From contig NZ_CP041638.1 in assembly GCF_007197775.1 (NCBI RefSeq), forward strand, positions 1,736,001 through 1,800,000: a DNA stretch of 64,000 nucleotides. Direction: 5' to 3'. Source of the DNA: Thalassotalea sp. PS06 (GTDB taxonomy: Bacteria; Pseudomonadota; Gammaproteobacteria; Enterobacterales; Alteromonadaceae). Below, in pieces: positions 18,363 through 27,156 of this stretch. Positions within the stretch are counted from its first letter, which is position 1. Every line of letters starts with the position of its first letter. The position numbers and the translations under genes were made by a program. The notes under the pieces were generated by a model. That model ran no database searches. It was not told the origin of the DNA and saw only the letters and a program-made list of their open reading frames with translations.

Positions 18363-18393
18363 TAAAAAAGCCAACCTAGCGGTTGGCTTTTTT
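18363..18393 (+). terminator. terminator after the TonB receptor gene
   Basis: Stem AAAAAGCCAACC ... GGTTGGCTTTTTT with a T-tract, about 20 bases after the stop codon. It separates the receptor from the lipoprotein/MbnH/MbnP genes. Confidence 0.88.
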
Positions 18394-18546
18394 GTATGCG
18401 TATTTTAAGAGGACTGTCTAGAGTTATCCCCTCCTCAATACAGACTTGGACAGCATGTCGCTGTTCATCGATGACTACAACCTATTGATATTTTGTGCAT
18501 TTATAACACATATTAGAATTTGCAGTTATAATAGCATCTGAGCTGG

Positions 18547-18618
18547 ATACCTGTTTAATCGCCGACTTGTGATTTTAGACGAAAATCTCATCTTGCAAGA
18601 AGATATGTAGACAGGTAT
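18547..18618 (+). other. possible structured RNA leader (nested hairpins)
   Basis: An 8-bp outer stem ATACCTGT (18547-18554) / ACAGGTAT (18611-18618) encloses two small hairpins with five-base loops, GATTTT/AAAATC (18571-18587) and ATCTT/AAGAT (18590-18604). This is a junction-like fold lying 177 bases before the lipoprotein start. It could be an RNA leader or an operator cluster, or a coincidence in AT-rich DNA. The rest of 18394-18794 shows no gene. Confidence 0.3.
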
Positions 18619-18698
18619 TCATACTCGAGGGAGAAAATTCGTTACGCGACTCTTCTGTTCTAATCGCCTTCATTTCGCTGAATCTCAGTACTTCCTTT

Positions 18699-18729
18699 AT
18701 TAATTAACATTAACTAAAAGCACTATAAT
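18699..18729 (+). promoter_or_regulatory. candidate promoter of the lipoprotein-MbnH-MbnP cassette
   Basis: A consensus -10 box TATAAT lies at 18724-18729, with the repeated element ATTAATTAACATT (18699-18711, also seen at 14597-14609) across the -35 region. No good TTGACA match is seen, which suggests dependence on an activator. Confidence 0.4.
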
Positions 18730-18794
18730 TGTAACCTCAAAGCCAGAGGTTTTTGGGTTACCTAATTACGCACGACAAAGTTAAGGAACTCGTT

Positions 18795-20168
18795 ATGATT
18801 AAATTGATGCATATTATTGCCTTGATCACTTTAGTCGCTATATCTGGATGCAGTGAAAATAACAAAGAACCACGGACGACCGGCGAAAGTGATGAAGCCT
18901 CGCAAGCAAAGCCAGCAGCTCCAGCCCCCGCAGATAGCGATCAGAATATTGAAGAAAGCCAGGCAGTGGTTTTGCTATCAGGCCTGCCAACTTTAGATAC
19001 AACAGACAGTATCGCGATTGTTGAGTTAGATCCTGAATCAGAAAACTTTGGCAATATTTTATATGAATATCCCTTGCCGAAATATGACGCACCGTTGCAC
19101 CATTTGTATTACAGTCCGAATGGCCGTCTTTATGCAACTGGACTAGGAACAGAATGCAGTTTAGCTGAAATTGGCCTGGTCAGGAATGCGCAGTCTGAAC
19201 CTCAGATAAAGGATGTCACTTGCCTGGATACTCAAGGTCAGCAAGTGGGAGAAGATATCATGTGGCATAGTGTGAACGGCAAGAACTTTATGTTCGTCAC
19301 CTTTATGGGCGGAACCGGGGTTGATCAAAAAGATGCAGGTTCTGTTGGCGTTTTTGACCCTCAGACCAACGAAGTTATCAAAGTTATTGAAGCCAGAAAG
19401 TCGCAAGTGGCAGAAGGTGAACCTTTTATCATGTATCCACATGGTATCTCAGCTTATGGCGATCGTATGGTTGTAACATCCACTTCTCATCCAAACTTGA
19501 AAGATGGTGTTGGCAACTCGGTAACCATTATTGATCTGAATACCCTGGAACCTATTGAAAACATCATAACTGAAGATTCAAAACCGGTTGGTTTTCCTTC
19601 TTCGCCAGTTGAAGTGTTGTTCGTTCGACCCAGCATCGTGGAGGGAGTAGAGCCAGCAGTTTTGGTAAATACTATGTTTGGCTTTGAAACCTGGAAGATT
19701 CCTTACAATGAATCGGATAGAAGTTTCGGAACTCCCGAAAAATTATATGATGGTGCCGAAAATGGTACCGGTGTTCCTCTGGAGTTTTATGGTAACGAGA
19801 CAGAGTTGTTTATTAGTCATGCAGTACCAGGAGTTGTAAAACGTTACGATCTACAGCAATTACCAGATCTCGTTTCCTCCGGAGCTGATATTCAGGCAGA
19901 AGCCGGTGCTCATCACATGATTTTCTTTAAATCTGCTTCAGGTCGAGATTTAGTGGCAATTCAAAATAACTTATTGAATTTAGGGAACGCTGAGGACAAC
20001 GACCCAACGGATGTAGACTTTATTGCCAAAATTAACGCTCATTCAGTTACCGTTCACGATTTAAAAACTGGTGAAAAACTGGCAACCGTTAACTTCAAAG
20101 ACAAATATCAAAAAGGTATTGATAACATTGAAAGTTTGTTCGGCTCTGGATTTGTCCACCACCATTAA
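18795..20168 (+). CDS. putative beta-propeller lipoprotein
   Basis: A 457-aa predicted lipoprotein. I chose the ATG at 18795: AAGGAA precedes it, and MIKLMHIIALITLVAISGC then gives a good lipobox (ISGC). A Pro/Ala/Ser-rich linker (about residues 30-55) precedes a domain with repeated segments such as VGVFDPQTNEVIKVI and VTIIDLNTLEPI, typical of YVTN/YncE-like propeller blades. It ends FVHHH, and other His lie in MYPHGIS and GAHHMIF, so metal binding is possible. Its stop lies five bases before the di-haem gene, so it is probably co-transcribed with it. I do not recognise a named family. Confidence 0.65.
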   Translation: MIKLMHIIALITLVAISGCSENNKEPRTTGESDEASQAKPAAPAPADSDQNIEESQAVVLLSGLPTLDTTDSIAIVELDPESENFGNILYEYPLPKYDAPLHHLYYSPNGRLYATGLGTECSLAEIGLVRNAQSEPQIKDVTCLDTQGQQVGEDIMWHSVNGKNFMFVTFMGGTGVDQKDAGSVGVFDPQTNEVIKVIEARKSQVAEGEPFIMYPHGISAYGDRMVVTSTSHPNLKDGVGNSVTIIDLNTLEPIENIITEDSKPVGFPSSPVEVLFVRPSIVEGVEPAVLVNTMFGFETWKIPYNESDRSFGTPEKLYDGAENGTGVPLEFYGNETELFISHAVPGVVKRYDLQQLPDLVSSGADIQAEAGAHHMIFFKSASGRDLVAIQNNLLNLGNAEDNDPTDVDFIAKINAHSVTVHDLKTGEKLATVNFKDKYQKGIDNIESLFGSGFVHHH

Positions 20169-20173
20169 ATCTT

Positions 20174-21298
20174 ATGATTAAAGTCATTGGTTCAGCGATA
20201 GTTATTGTTATCACTATTTCTATCGCTGTTGTGTGGGGCACTAAGCCGGTCAAGCCAAAAACAACCCTGGTGGATTTTACCGCCCCGTTTGTTTTTGGTC
20301 ATTTTAAAATTCCTCAGGATAATCCTTTCACGTATGAGTCGGTCAAACTCGGGCGAAGACTTTTCTATGATCCAATCCTATCAGGCAATAACCAGATCTC
20401 ATGTGCGACTTGTCATAAACAGGAACTGGCTTTTACTGATGGATTGAGTCGAGCTGTAGGGGCGTCTGGTAATCCATTACCATTTAATTCAATGAGTTTA
20501 GTTAATCTCATGTGGGGACCCAGGCACTTTTTCTGGAATGGACGAGTTACTTCTCTTGAGTCACAGGCGCTAATGCCGATACAGCATGTCGATGAAATGG
20601 ATCAAGATTTAGATGAATTAATCGAAGAACTTGAGCACGACGAAACCTATCAAGAGTTATTTGCTAATGCTTACGGTGATATCTCAGCTGAAAATATTGC
20701 CAAAGCTCTCGCTAGTTTTCAGCGCTCCTTGATATCAGCGAACTCCAAATATGACAAGTACTTGCGTGGTGAAATAAATCTTACTGATGAAGAAGAGTTG
20801 GGACGAAAACTATTTATGGCTCACCCCGATACGAAAGTTTCGTTACGTGGGGGCAATTGCATTGACTGTCATAGTCAATTTCTGACAGCTGGTTTTGCCA
20901 CGGGATACGATGGCTTTAGCAATAATGGTCTGGACAAAGATAGCGATCTCAAAGATGGTTTATATGAAGTTACCGGAAATGAAGCTCATCGAGGACTTTT
21001 TAAGGTTCCAACATTGCGGAATATTGCGGTAACCGGGCCATATATGCATGATGGGCGGTTTAATACTCTTGAAGAGGTTTTGGAGCATTATAATTCCGGA
21101 ATTAAATTGAGTAATACGCTGAGTCCGTTAATTATCGAAGCCGATAACCGCGAAAAAACTGATCAACAGTCAGTTAGCTTGCACTTAACGGAAAAAGAAA
21201 AGAGGGCAATTATTGCCTTCCTTCACACCCTGACTGACCAAGAATTTTTGTCGAATGATGCCTTTTCCGATCCTTTCAGACAGGAGTCAGAAAAATGA
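20174..21298 (+). CDS. di-haem cytochrome c peroxidase family protein, MbnH/MauG-like
   Basis: A 374-aa exported protein with an N-terminal membrane segment (residues 3-22) and two haem c sites: CATCH at 77-81 and CIDCH at 229-233. GPYMHDGRF near residues 288-296 is the conserved segment of the bacterial di-haem peroxidase/MauG group. In MauG and MbnH, high-valent di-haem iron modifies Trp in a partner protein. The next gene overlaps by four bases and encodes an MbnP-like protein, the known MbnH partner, so I favour MbnH over a plain hydrogen peroxide scavenger. Assignment to MbnH is inference from context. Confidence 0.85.
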   Translation: MIKVIGSAIVIVITISIAVVWGTKPVKPKTTLVDFTAPFVFGHFKIPQDNPFTYESVKLGRRLFYDPILSGNNQISCATCHKQELAFTDGLSRAVGASGNPLPFNSMSLVNLMWGPRHFFWNGRVTSLESQALMPIQHVDEMDQDLDELIEELEHDETYQELFANAYGDISAENIAKALASFQRSLISANSKYDKYLRGEINLTDEEELGRKLFMAHPDTKVSLRGGNCIDCHSQFLTAGFATGYDGFSNNGLDKDSDLKDGLYEVTGNEAHRGLFKVPTLRNIAVTGPYMHDGRFNTLEEVLEHYNSGIKLSNTLSPLIIEADNREKTDQQSVSLHLTEKEKRAIIAFLHTLTDQEFLSNDAFSDPFRQESEK

Positions 21299-22017
21299 CT
21301 AAATCTCTATCAATATCCGCTTTTATTATCGTAGCGATAGCAACAGCCTGTACCCTATGGCAGTACACATCCAATAAACCGATAACTTTGCGCTTTCATG
21401 CATACAACGGTGACGAATCTCTGGTGTTTAATGATTCTCGCTATGCAAACCCAGGAGGCTCGGGACAATATCTGGTCAGGGATTTACAGCTATTTGTGAG
21501 TAACATCAGATTGCTTGGTGAAAAAAATCAATACGAGGAAGGGGAGAGTTACCATTTGTTGCGCTTTGATAATGAGCAGGGCTATTTTGATATAGTGATT
21601 GAAGGCCTGGCTCTGAAGCAGTATGACACGATTGAAATTGGTATTGGCGTGGATCCTGAGGCAAATGGCACTATTATGTTTGCCGGCGATTTGGACCCGA
21701 ATGGACGTATGGCGTGGAATTGGCAGGTCGGTTACAAGTTTCTGTTGTTGGAGGGAAGTTTGGATACTAACGGCAGCAAGACACCTCTGGTTTATCATAT
21801 TGGTTTTGATGAGAGTTATACCCGAGTGTCATTTCCTTTAAAAGTTAATGAATTATTCTCAGACGATGTTATCGATTTTCGAGTGGATATAAATCAGCTA
21901 TTTGATCAAAAACATCCAGTTGATATGAGCCATATATCTACCGTTAAGTTTGATCCTGAAAATGTGCGAACCATTGCCCGGGCATTTCCGCAATTAATTT
22001 CAATTCAACAAAACTAA
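21295..22017 (+). CDS. MbnP-like copper-binding protein
   Basis: A 240-aa exported protein with an N-terminal hydrophobic anchor (residues 5-19, possibly a weak lipobox ATAC). The domain begins ITLRFHAYNGDESLVFNDS, continues YLVRDLQLFVSNIRLL and has the signature MAWNWQVGYKFLLLEG (Trp 141 and 143), then LVYHIGF with a His near 168. These match the MbnP-like family. In Methylosinus MbnP, MbnH oxidises a Trp to kynurenine to build a copper site. Translation is probably coupled to the di-haem gene (start overlaps its stop). No methanobactin gene is seen here, so it may act in general copper handling. Confidence 0.8.
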   Translation: MTKSLSISAFIIVAIATACTLWQYTSNKPITLRFHAYNGDESLVFNDSRYANPGGSGQYLVRDLQLFVSNIRLLGEKNQYEEGESYHLLRFDNEQGYFDIVIEGLALKQYDTIEIGIGVDPEANGTIMFAGDLDPNGRMAWNWQVGYKFLLLEGSLDTNGSKTPLVYHIGFDESYTRVSFPLKVNELFSDDVIDFRVDINQLFDQKHPVDMSHISTVKFDPENVRTIARAFPQLISIQQN

Positions 22018-22043
22018 AAAGGGGAACTCGCTGCTCCCCTATA
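22018..22043 (-). terminator. terminator for the minus-strand deoD-linked gene
   Basis: AGGGGA ... TCCCCT stem. On the minus strand it is followed by a T-run (complement of AAAAA at 22016-22020), so it best terminates the gene ending at 22083. It also lies directly after the MbnP-like gene. Confidence 0.6.
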
Positions 22044-22082
22044 GAATTTGCCAGTTAACAAACGAACCGTGCATTGTTTGGG

Positions 22083-22727
22083 TTAATCTTTATAACCCCA
22101 GGGCGCTGCAGGCGGTGTTACCGGTTTGGTTAAATCAAAATCAACCCGAAATTCCCGGCCCTGGCGAATTAACCGATAGGTAAAAGTTTCCGGGTAGATA
22201 AACATCTGCCAGGTATTACCGTTCGATTGCGGGATTCCAAGTTCAACGAACAATTCCTTTGAATACTGATCCGCGGGAAACGATTGCACCTCCGCCCAGC
22301 CCGCATCGACGGTATGACCACCATACATGGTTGATTTATCACTGCTACCATCCTGATGGCGATGGTCGTGTTTAAGCTGTAATCCAGAGCCGGTTTTGGT
22401 AATTAACCAGGTTCTCGAGGCATCATCACCAACGTGGAAGGGTACCTGCAACTGACGATCATCACATATACGAACGTGCATGATCAGCTCTTTGCCGGCA
22501 AACCCGCCACCGTCAGAATTATCAACGGTGATCTTGCCTGCATAAGCTTTACCACAATGGCTTTTGATAGCGTCGAAAAACGCATCATGGGTTTTTATCG
22601 ATACTAGTGGTGCCTCAGATACTTGATGCTCACCACTTGTATTTTTACTTGCCGCTAACGCATTGCCCGACAGCGTGAACGTTGTGGCGATTGCTGAAGC
22701 AATTAAAGCCGTTTTTAAAATCGCCAT
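22083..22727 (-). CDS. exported protein of unknown function, coupled to deoD
   Basis: A 214-aa secreted protein with signal peptide [17 protein letters not shown]... ending near NALA (residue 25). The mature part has a Cys pair (SHCGKAYAGKI and VRICDD), a His-rich segment (LKHDHRHQDGSSD) and a C-terminal TYRLIRQGREFRVDFDLTKPV. I know no named function. Similar small secreted proteins occur in Alteromonadales. Its ATG shares one base with the deoD stop, so the two are translationally coupled. This ties it to nucleoside catabolism by position only. Confidence 0.72.
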   Translation of the reverse strand: MAILKTALIASAIATTFTLSGNALAASKNTSGEHQVSEAPLVSIKTHDAFFDAIKSHCGKAYAGKITVDNSDGGGFAGKELIMHVRICDDRQLQVPFHVGDDASRTWLITKTGSGLQLKHDHRHQDGSSDKSTMYGGHTVDAGWAEVQSFPADQYSKELFVELGIPQSNGNTWQMFIYPETFTYRLIRQGREFRVDFDLTKPVTPPAAPWGYKD

Positions 22728-23431
22728 TACAGAATACTTTCCAGGGTAATTTCCATCATATCTTTAAAGGTGGTTTGTCTTTCTTCAGAGGTGGTTTGCT
22801 CTCCGGTTTTGATATGATCGCTGACGGTAAATACCGCTAACGCTTTTTTACCGTATTCTGCGGCGACACCATATAAACCAGCGGCTTCCATTTCCACCGC
22901 TAAAATACCCATAGCTTCCATTTTTGCAAACAACTCAGGTTCAGGTGTATAGAACAAATCGGCGGTAAAAACGTTACCCACGTGAACTGGCTTGCCTAAA
23001 CGGTCGGCGGCTTTCACAACGTTGTTAAGCAGCTCATAATTGGCGATGGCGGCAAAATCATGCTGGTTTAAACGAGAGCGATTCACTTTCGAGTCGGTAC
23101 ATGCGCCCATACCGATAATGACATCACGAAGTTTTACATCATCACGAACCGCACCACAGCTACCGATACGAATGATGTTTTCAACGCCATAATCTTTGTA
23201 CAGTTCGGTTGCATAGATAGAAATGGATGGAATGCCCATTCCGGAACCCATCACTGAAATTGGCTTGCCTTTATAAGTGCCGGTGTAACCCAGCATGTTA
23301 CGAACGCCAGTTACGCACTTGGCATCGTCGAGGAAATTTTCAGCGATAAATTGGGCGCGAAGTGGGTCGCCTGGCATTAATACCGTGTTGGCGAAATCAT
23401 TGGGTTTTGCTTCAATATGTGGAGTTGCCAT
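22727..23431 (-). CDS. deoD: purine nucleoside phosphorylase DeoD
   Basis: Phosphorolyses purine (deoxy)nucleosides to base and (deoxy)ribose-1-phosphate. I chose the ATG at 23431 so that the protein starts MATPHIEAK, matching E. coli DeoD, and has 234 aa. The frame extends nine codons further. Motifs are [21 protein letters not shown] (phosphate site), [12 protein letters not shown] (nucleoside site) and VSDHIKTGE with the catalytic Asp. It lies between add upstream and the exported protein downstream on the minus strand. It supplies ribose-1-phosphate for DeoB. Confidence 0.95.
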   Translation of the reverse strand: MATPHIEAKPNDFANTVLMPGDPLRAQFIAENFLDDAKCVTGVRNMLGYTGTYKGKPISVMGSGMGIPSISIYATELYKDYGVENIIRIGSCGAVRDDVKLRDVIIGMGACTDSKVNRSRLNQHDFAAIANYELLNNVVKAADRLGKPVHVGNVFTADLFYTPEPELFAKMEAMGILAVEMEAAGLYGVAAEYGKKALAVFTVSDHIKTGEQTTSEERQTTFKDMMEITLESIL

Positions 23432-23457
23432 AGTTTGCTTCTCTTGTATGTAATTCA

Positions 23458-23498
23458 ATCGCTGATGATTAATAGTAGTCAGATTAATCTGTTAGCGA
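23458..23498. promoter_or_regulatory. inverted repeat upstream of deoD
   Basis: TCGCTGATGATTAAT and AGATTAATCTGTTAGCGA form an imperfect inverted repeat in the add-deoD gap, 27 bases before the deoD start. It could be an operator or an mRNA processing hairpin. It has no T-tract, so a terminator is unlikely. Confidence 0.4.
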
Positions 23499-23510
23499 TA
23501 CATAGGTAAA

Positions 23511-24509
23511 CTAGTTGGTTAATTTGTTCTGCTTCAGGGTTTGTTTTTCAGACTCGCTTAAAAACGCTGCGATTAGGGCATTTTCCTGGATTTTGGCTAA
23601 TTGAGTATTGTTGAATCCAAGGATATCTGCAGCTACCTGATATTCATGTTTCAATTCGATGCCTTCAACCGCTGGATCATCGGTGTTTAAGGTTACTAGC
23701 AAGCCGTGATCATAAAACTGTTTGATAGGATGGTTTGATAAATCAGCAACTGTACCTGTCTGGTAATTGGATGTCAGACAAGACTCAATGGCGATTTGTT
23801 CCTTGGCAAGGTAATCCATCAATGCTGGGTCTTCAATGCTTTTCACGCCATGACCAATACGCTGGGCACCAAGGTGCTTAATTGAGTTCCAGACACTTTC
23901 CGGACCATCGGCTTCCCCTGCATGTACCGTAACCTGTAAATGAGTGGCTCGAGCCTGATTGAAATGTTCAATAAATTTTGTCGCTGGCTGGTTTAACTCA
24001 TCACCGGCTAAATCAACTGCGACCAAATGTTGTTGATGGGCAAGCAAACCGTCTAATTCTTGTTGGCATGCCTCGGTACCGAATGTGCGACTGAGAATAC
24101 CAATCAGGTTTGCTTTAACGTTAAAATCTTTGCAACCTTGCTGTACGCCAGCTACGACGGCTTCGACAACATCGGCGATGGGTAATTTATGATTCATCGC
24201 CATGTAATAAGGAGAGAATCGCAATTCGGCGTAATCAATACCCGCAATTTTCAAATCTTCAGCATTTTCGTAACCGATGCGATAACAGTCATCCAAAGTT
24301 TTTAAAACTTTTACACCCCAGTCTAACTTCACCAAAAAATCGAGTAAGTCATTAGCTTTATCTTCGATGGTTACGTGTGGGATGAATTCTTCAAAGCGGT
24401 TAACCGGTAATTCAATACCGTACTGTTGTGCTAACGCCCAGGTAGTTTTCGGACGGATATTACCGTCAAGGTGACGATGTAAGTCAATAAGCGGTATATG
24501 GTTATGCAT
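23511..24509 (-). CDS. add: adenosine deaminase
   Basis: Converts adenosine and deoxyadenosine to inosine and deoxyinosine for DeoD. At 332 aa from the ATG at 24509 (MHNHIPLIDLHRHLDGN) it matches the family; an upstream ATG at 24542 adds eleven residues not usual in homologues. Zinc ligands are in DLHRHLDG, VHAGEADGPESVW, RIGHGVKS and LNTDDPAVEG. It heads the add-deoD-exported protein run on the minus strand and completes the purine branch of the salvage locus. Confidence 0.94.
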   Translation of the reverse strand: MHNHIPLIDLHRHLDGNIRPKTTWALAQQYGIELPVNRFEEFIPHVTIEDKANDLLDFLVKLDWGVKVLKTLDDCYRIGYENAEDLKIAGIDYAELRFSPYYMAMNHKLPIADVVEAVVAGVQQGCKDFNVKANLIGILSRTFGTEACQQELDGLLAHQQHLVAVDLAGDELNQPATKFIEHFNQARATHLQVTVHAGEADGPESVWNSIKHLGAQRIGHGVKSIEDPALMDYLAKEQIAIESCLTSNYQTGTVADLSNHPIKQFYDHGLLVTLNTDDPAVEGIELKHEYQVAADILGFNNTQLAKIQENALIAAFLSESEKQTLKQNKLTN

Positions 24510-24639
24510 CGACGTGTTATTCCTGAAAGGTTTGCCAGACATTATAACAATCCTGCAATGAATTCCTAAGCTTTTACTGTAATGGCCTGATTTTTCGTGT
24601 GTTATTTAGCCAATAAAGATTAATTAAAACACCATAAGT

Positions 24640-25392
24640 CTATTTGGATTTGTTGATATCCTTAAACAGCAGCATTTCTAGCATTCTTTTTGAAGAGCCA
24701 GGATAAAAACCATAGCTACCACTGGTTTCCCGAGGATTTTCAAAGGTGCCAAATAAAGCATCTATGACCGGGAAGTCGGAAAAGTTTTTGTAATGGATCG
24801 TGCTACTATGGTGCACGGTATGATTTTCAGGACGATGAATGATATAGCCCAGCCATCTAGGGGTTTTCAAATTTGCGTGTTGAAACACGGCTAGGAAGTT
24901 TGAAGTGATAAGGAATATGGTGATCACTTCAGGCGATACACCGACAATCAGGGTCAAACAAACGCTGCCTAATAAGGTAAAACCTATCATATCAGTGAGG
25001 TTAAAATAGTAAGCACCAGCCATATCGACACGTTCAGCACTGTGGTGGAACTGATGGAACACCCGCCATAAAAAATCGGAATCATGCATAGCCCGATGCC
25101 AAAAATACAATCCAAATTCAAAGACAACAAAACTGACGAGCAGCCCCCAGCCGACCCCAAGATGCTGTAAGGAAACTAACTGGTATTGGGCAAGGAAGGG
25201 ATCTATCACTAAAGGGATATAGCTAGCCAGGAAAAAATAGATGATAAAAGCGAAGATTCCTTTGGCGCGCCAGAAAGCGATATGTGGCATTTTTTCTCTT
25301 GGAAAAATACTTTCTATGAGCATCAACAAGAAAAACGTAAAGATAAATACGAGACTAATAGGATCGAGGATAACGTCGATAGGGGTTGGCAT
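24640..25392 (-). CDS. sterol desaturase/fatty acid hydroxylase family protein
   Basis: A 250-aa inner membrane protein with four or five helices and the di-iron histidine clusters of the fatty acid hydroxylase superfamily: HRAMHD, HQFHHS and later HRPENHTVHHS. Such enzymes use O2 and electrons to hydroxylate or desaturate lipids. The substrate in bacteria is usually unknown. It is monocistronic, lying between add (same strand, about 130 bases away) and the divergent aroG. No terminator is evident on either side. Confidence 0.88.
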   Translation of the reverse strand: MPTPIDVILDPISLVFIFTFFLLMLIESIFPREKMPHIAFWRAKGIFAFIIYFFLASYIPLVIDPFLAQYQLVSLQHLGVGWGLLVSFVVFEFGLYFWHRAMHDSDFLWRVFHQFHHSAERVDMAGAYYFNLTDMIGFTLLGSVCLTLIVGVSPEVITIFLITSNFLAVFQHANLKTPRWLGYIIHRPENHTVHHSSTIHYKNFSDFPVIDALFGTFENPRETSGSYGFYPGSSKRMLEMLLFKDINKSK

Positions 25393-25545
25393 TTACACGT
25401 CCGCTACAACAAGTTGAAGACTGTGCCAAAGTATAGTCGGTTATCGTCTAACGGTATTTGTTAATGAAGTGCCAATGTTTTAAATAAATTGCTAATTTTT
25501 TGTTGGCATAATATCTGAACATTGGTAGATTTAGCGATTCGCTCC

Positions 25546-25559
25546 AGAGTAATTACTCT
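25546..25559. promoter_or_regulatory. 14-bp perfect palindrome upstream of aroG
   Basis: AGAGTAATTACTCT is a perfect palindrome 56 bases before the aroG start. It is a candidate operator. It resembles neither a TyrR nor a TrpR box closely. Confidence 0.4.
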
Positions 25560-25615
25560 GATTATACTGCTGGTGGTTCAATAACCTCCGATCTCTGACA
25601 CATAAGGAAGTATTC

Positions 25616-26665
25616 ATGTTTCATCAAACCGACGATGTACGAATTAATGGTATCAAAGACCTGTTGCCTCCGGTTGCGCTACTTGAGCGTTATCGTGCGA
25701 CTGAAAAGGTATCGCAAACGGTGTTTGATGGTCGTGAAGCAATTCACAATATTCTCGCGGGCGAAGACGACCGTTTACTCGTGGTAATTGGCCCTTGTTC
25801 TATTCATGATCCCGAAGCGGCAATTGAATACGGTAAGCGATTGGTGAAACTTCGTGAGAAATACGCCGACAGACTTGAAATTGTGATGCGAGTTTACTTT
25901 GAAAAACCGCGCACCACTGTGGGCTGGAAAGGGTTAATCAATGACCCATATCTGGATGGTAGTTTCCGTATTAACGATGGTTTGCGTTTAGGACGTAAAT
26001 TATTGCTCGATCTTAACGCCCTTGGTTTACCTACTGCAGGCGAATACTTAGATATGATCACGCCACAATATATGGCGGATCTAATGTGTTGGGGCGCCAT
26101 TGGAGCTCGCACCACGGAATCACAAGTGCACCGTGAATTGGCTAGCGGTTTATCTTGCCCGGTTGGTTTTAAAAACGGTACCGATGGCACCATTAAGATT
26201 GCTATCGATGCAATTGGGGCTGCTAGCGCACCGCATCATTTCTTATCGGTTACTAAGCTTGGCCACAGTGCTATTGTTGAAACCAAAGGTAATGAAGACT
26301 GCCACATTATCCTCCGAGGTGGTAAAGAGCCGAACTATGAAGCTGAGTTTGTTAACGAAATTAGCAAACAGTTAGCGGCGGCAAATTTACCAGAAAAAGT
26401 TATGATTGATTTCTCTCACGCTAATTCTCGCAAGCAGTTTAAAAACCAACTTTTGGTTTGTGATGATGTCTGTCAGCAAATCGTTGATGGCAACCGCTCA
26501 ATTTTTGGTGTCATGGTTGAAAGCCATTTGGTGGAAGGCCGTCAGGATCTGGTCAATAATAAGGCTGAGACATTCGGACAAAGCATCACCGATGCCTGCA
26601 TTGGCTGGGATGATACCGAGGTGTTGATTGATAAACTGGCAAAAGCGGTAAGTACAAAGCTATAA
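25616..26665 (+). CDS. aroG: 3-deoxy-7-phosphoheptulonate synthase, AroG type
   Basis: The first enzyme of the shikimate pathway, condensing PEP and erythrose-4-phosphate to DAHP. The 349-aa protein has the class I beta signatures VVIGPCSIHDP, YFEKPRTTVGWKGL, GAIGARTTESQVHRELASG, PVGFKNGTDG and IDFSHANS. The N terminus (DDVRINGIKDLLPPVALLE) is much closer to E. coli AroG than to AroF or AroH, suggesting phenylalanine control. That control is inference. A ribosome site AAGGAAG precedes the ATG. A DUF2750 gene follows nine bases downstream. A second isozyme lies at 35833. Confidence 0.93.
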   Translation: MFHQTDDVRINGIKDLLPPVALLERYRATEKVSQTVFDGREAIHNILAGEDDRLLVVIGPCSIHDPEAAIEYGKRLVKLREKYADRLEIVMRVYFEKPRTTVGWKGLINDPYLDGSFRINDGLRLGRKLLLDLNALGLPTAGEYLDMITPQYMADLMCWGAIGARTTESQVHRELASGLSCPVGFKNGTDGTIKIAIDAIGAASAPHHFLSVTKLGHSAIVETKGNEDCHIILRGGKEPNYEAEFVNEISKQLAAANLPEKVMIDFSHANSRKQFKNQLLVCDDVCQQIVDGNRSIFGVMVESHLVEGRQDLVNNKAETFGQSITDACIGWDDTEVLIDKLAKAVSTKL

Positions 26666-26674
26666 GGTTTCTTA

Positions 26675-27064
26675 ATGAGTAAAGAACTCGAATTGCAGTC
26701 GCTGAAACTGTCCTCTGATCAGCGTTTTGACTTGTTTATGAATCGCTTGATGAGCGACAAACAGGCTTGGATCCTAACCGATGAACACGGTTGCGTGATG
26801 CTAACCGATGGTGATGAAGATTTGGTGCCATTTTGGCCAAGTGAAGAAACCGCCAGTTTCTGGGCCAGTGATGAATGGTCCGATTGCAAGCCTAAAGTAT
26901 TGTCTTTTGATGAGCTGATGGAAAAGTGGATCCCCGGTATGGAGGAAGATGATCTGGCAATGATTATCTTCCCGGCAGATGATCTCAAAGGTCGGGTCCT
27001 GCATCCCTGGGAGTTTTCCCAGGCGATAAAAAAGAAGCAAGAAAAGCTCTCGCGTAAAAATTAA
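26675..27064 (+). CDS. DUF2750 domain protein
   Basis: A 129-aa acidic cytosolic protein. The DUF2750 signature is visible as AWILTDEHGCVMLTDGDEDLVPFWPSEETASFW, then CKPKVLSFDELMEKWIPGME and the terminal LHPWEFSQAI. Its function is unknown in the family. It lies nine bases after aroG, so it is probably co-transcribed with it. Nothing in the protein suggests an aromatic pathway role. Confidence 0.82.
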   Translation: MSKELELQSLKLSSDQRFDLFMNRLMSDKQAWILTDEHGCVMLTDGDEDLVPFWPSEETASFWASDEWSDCKPKVLSFDELMEKWIPGMEEDDLAMIIFPADDLKGRVLHPWEFSQAIKKKQEKLSRKN

Positions 27065-27156
27065 CTTCCGGTTTTTGTTAACTTTTCCCATAAGTATTAG
27101 CAATTTAACGCGTAAAAATATTCGAAATTGTGGAGTGATTGTGATTAATTAAGCTT

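Noticed and set aside
25546..25559. ArgR box upstream of aroG
   Set aside because: The palindrome AGAGTAATTACTCT lacks the TGAAT/ATTCA arms of an ArgR site.
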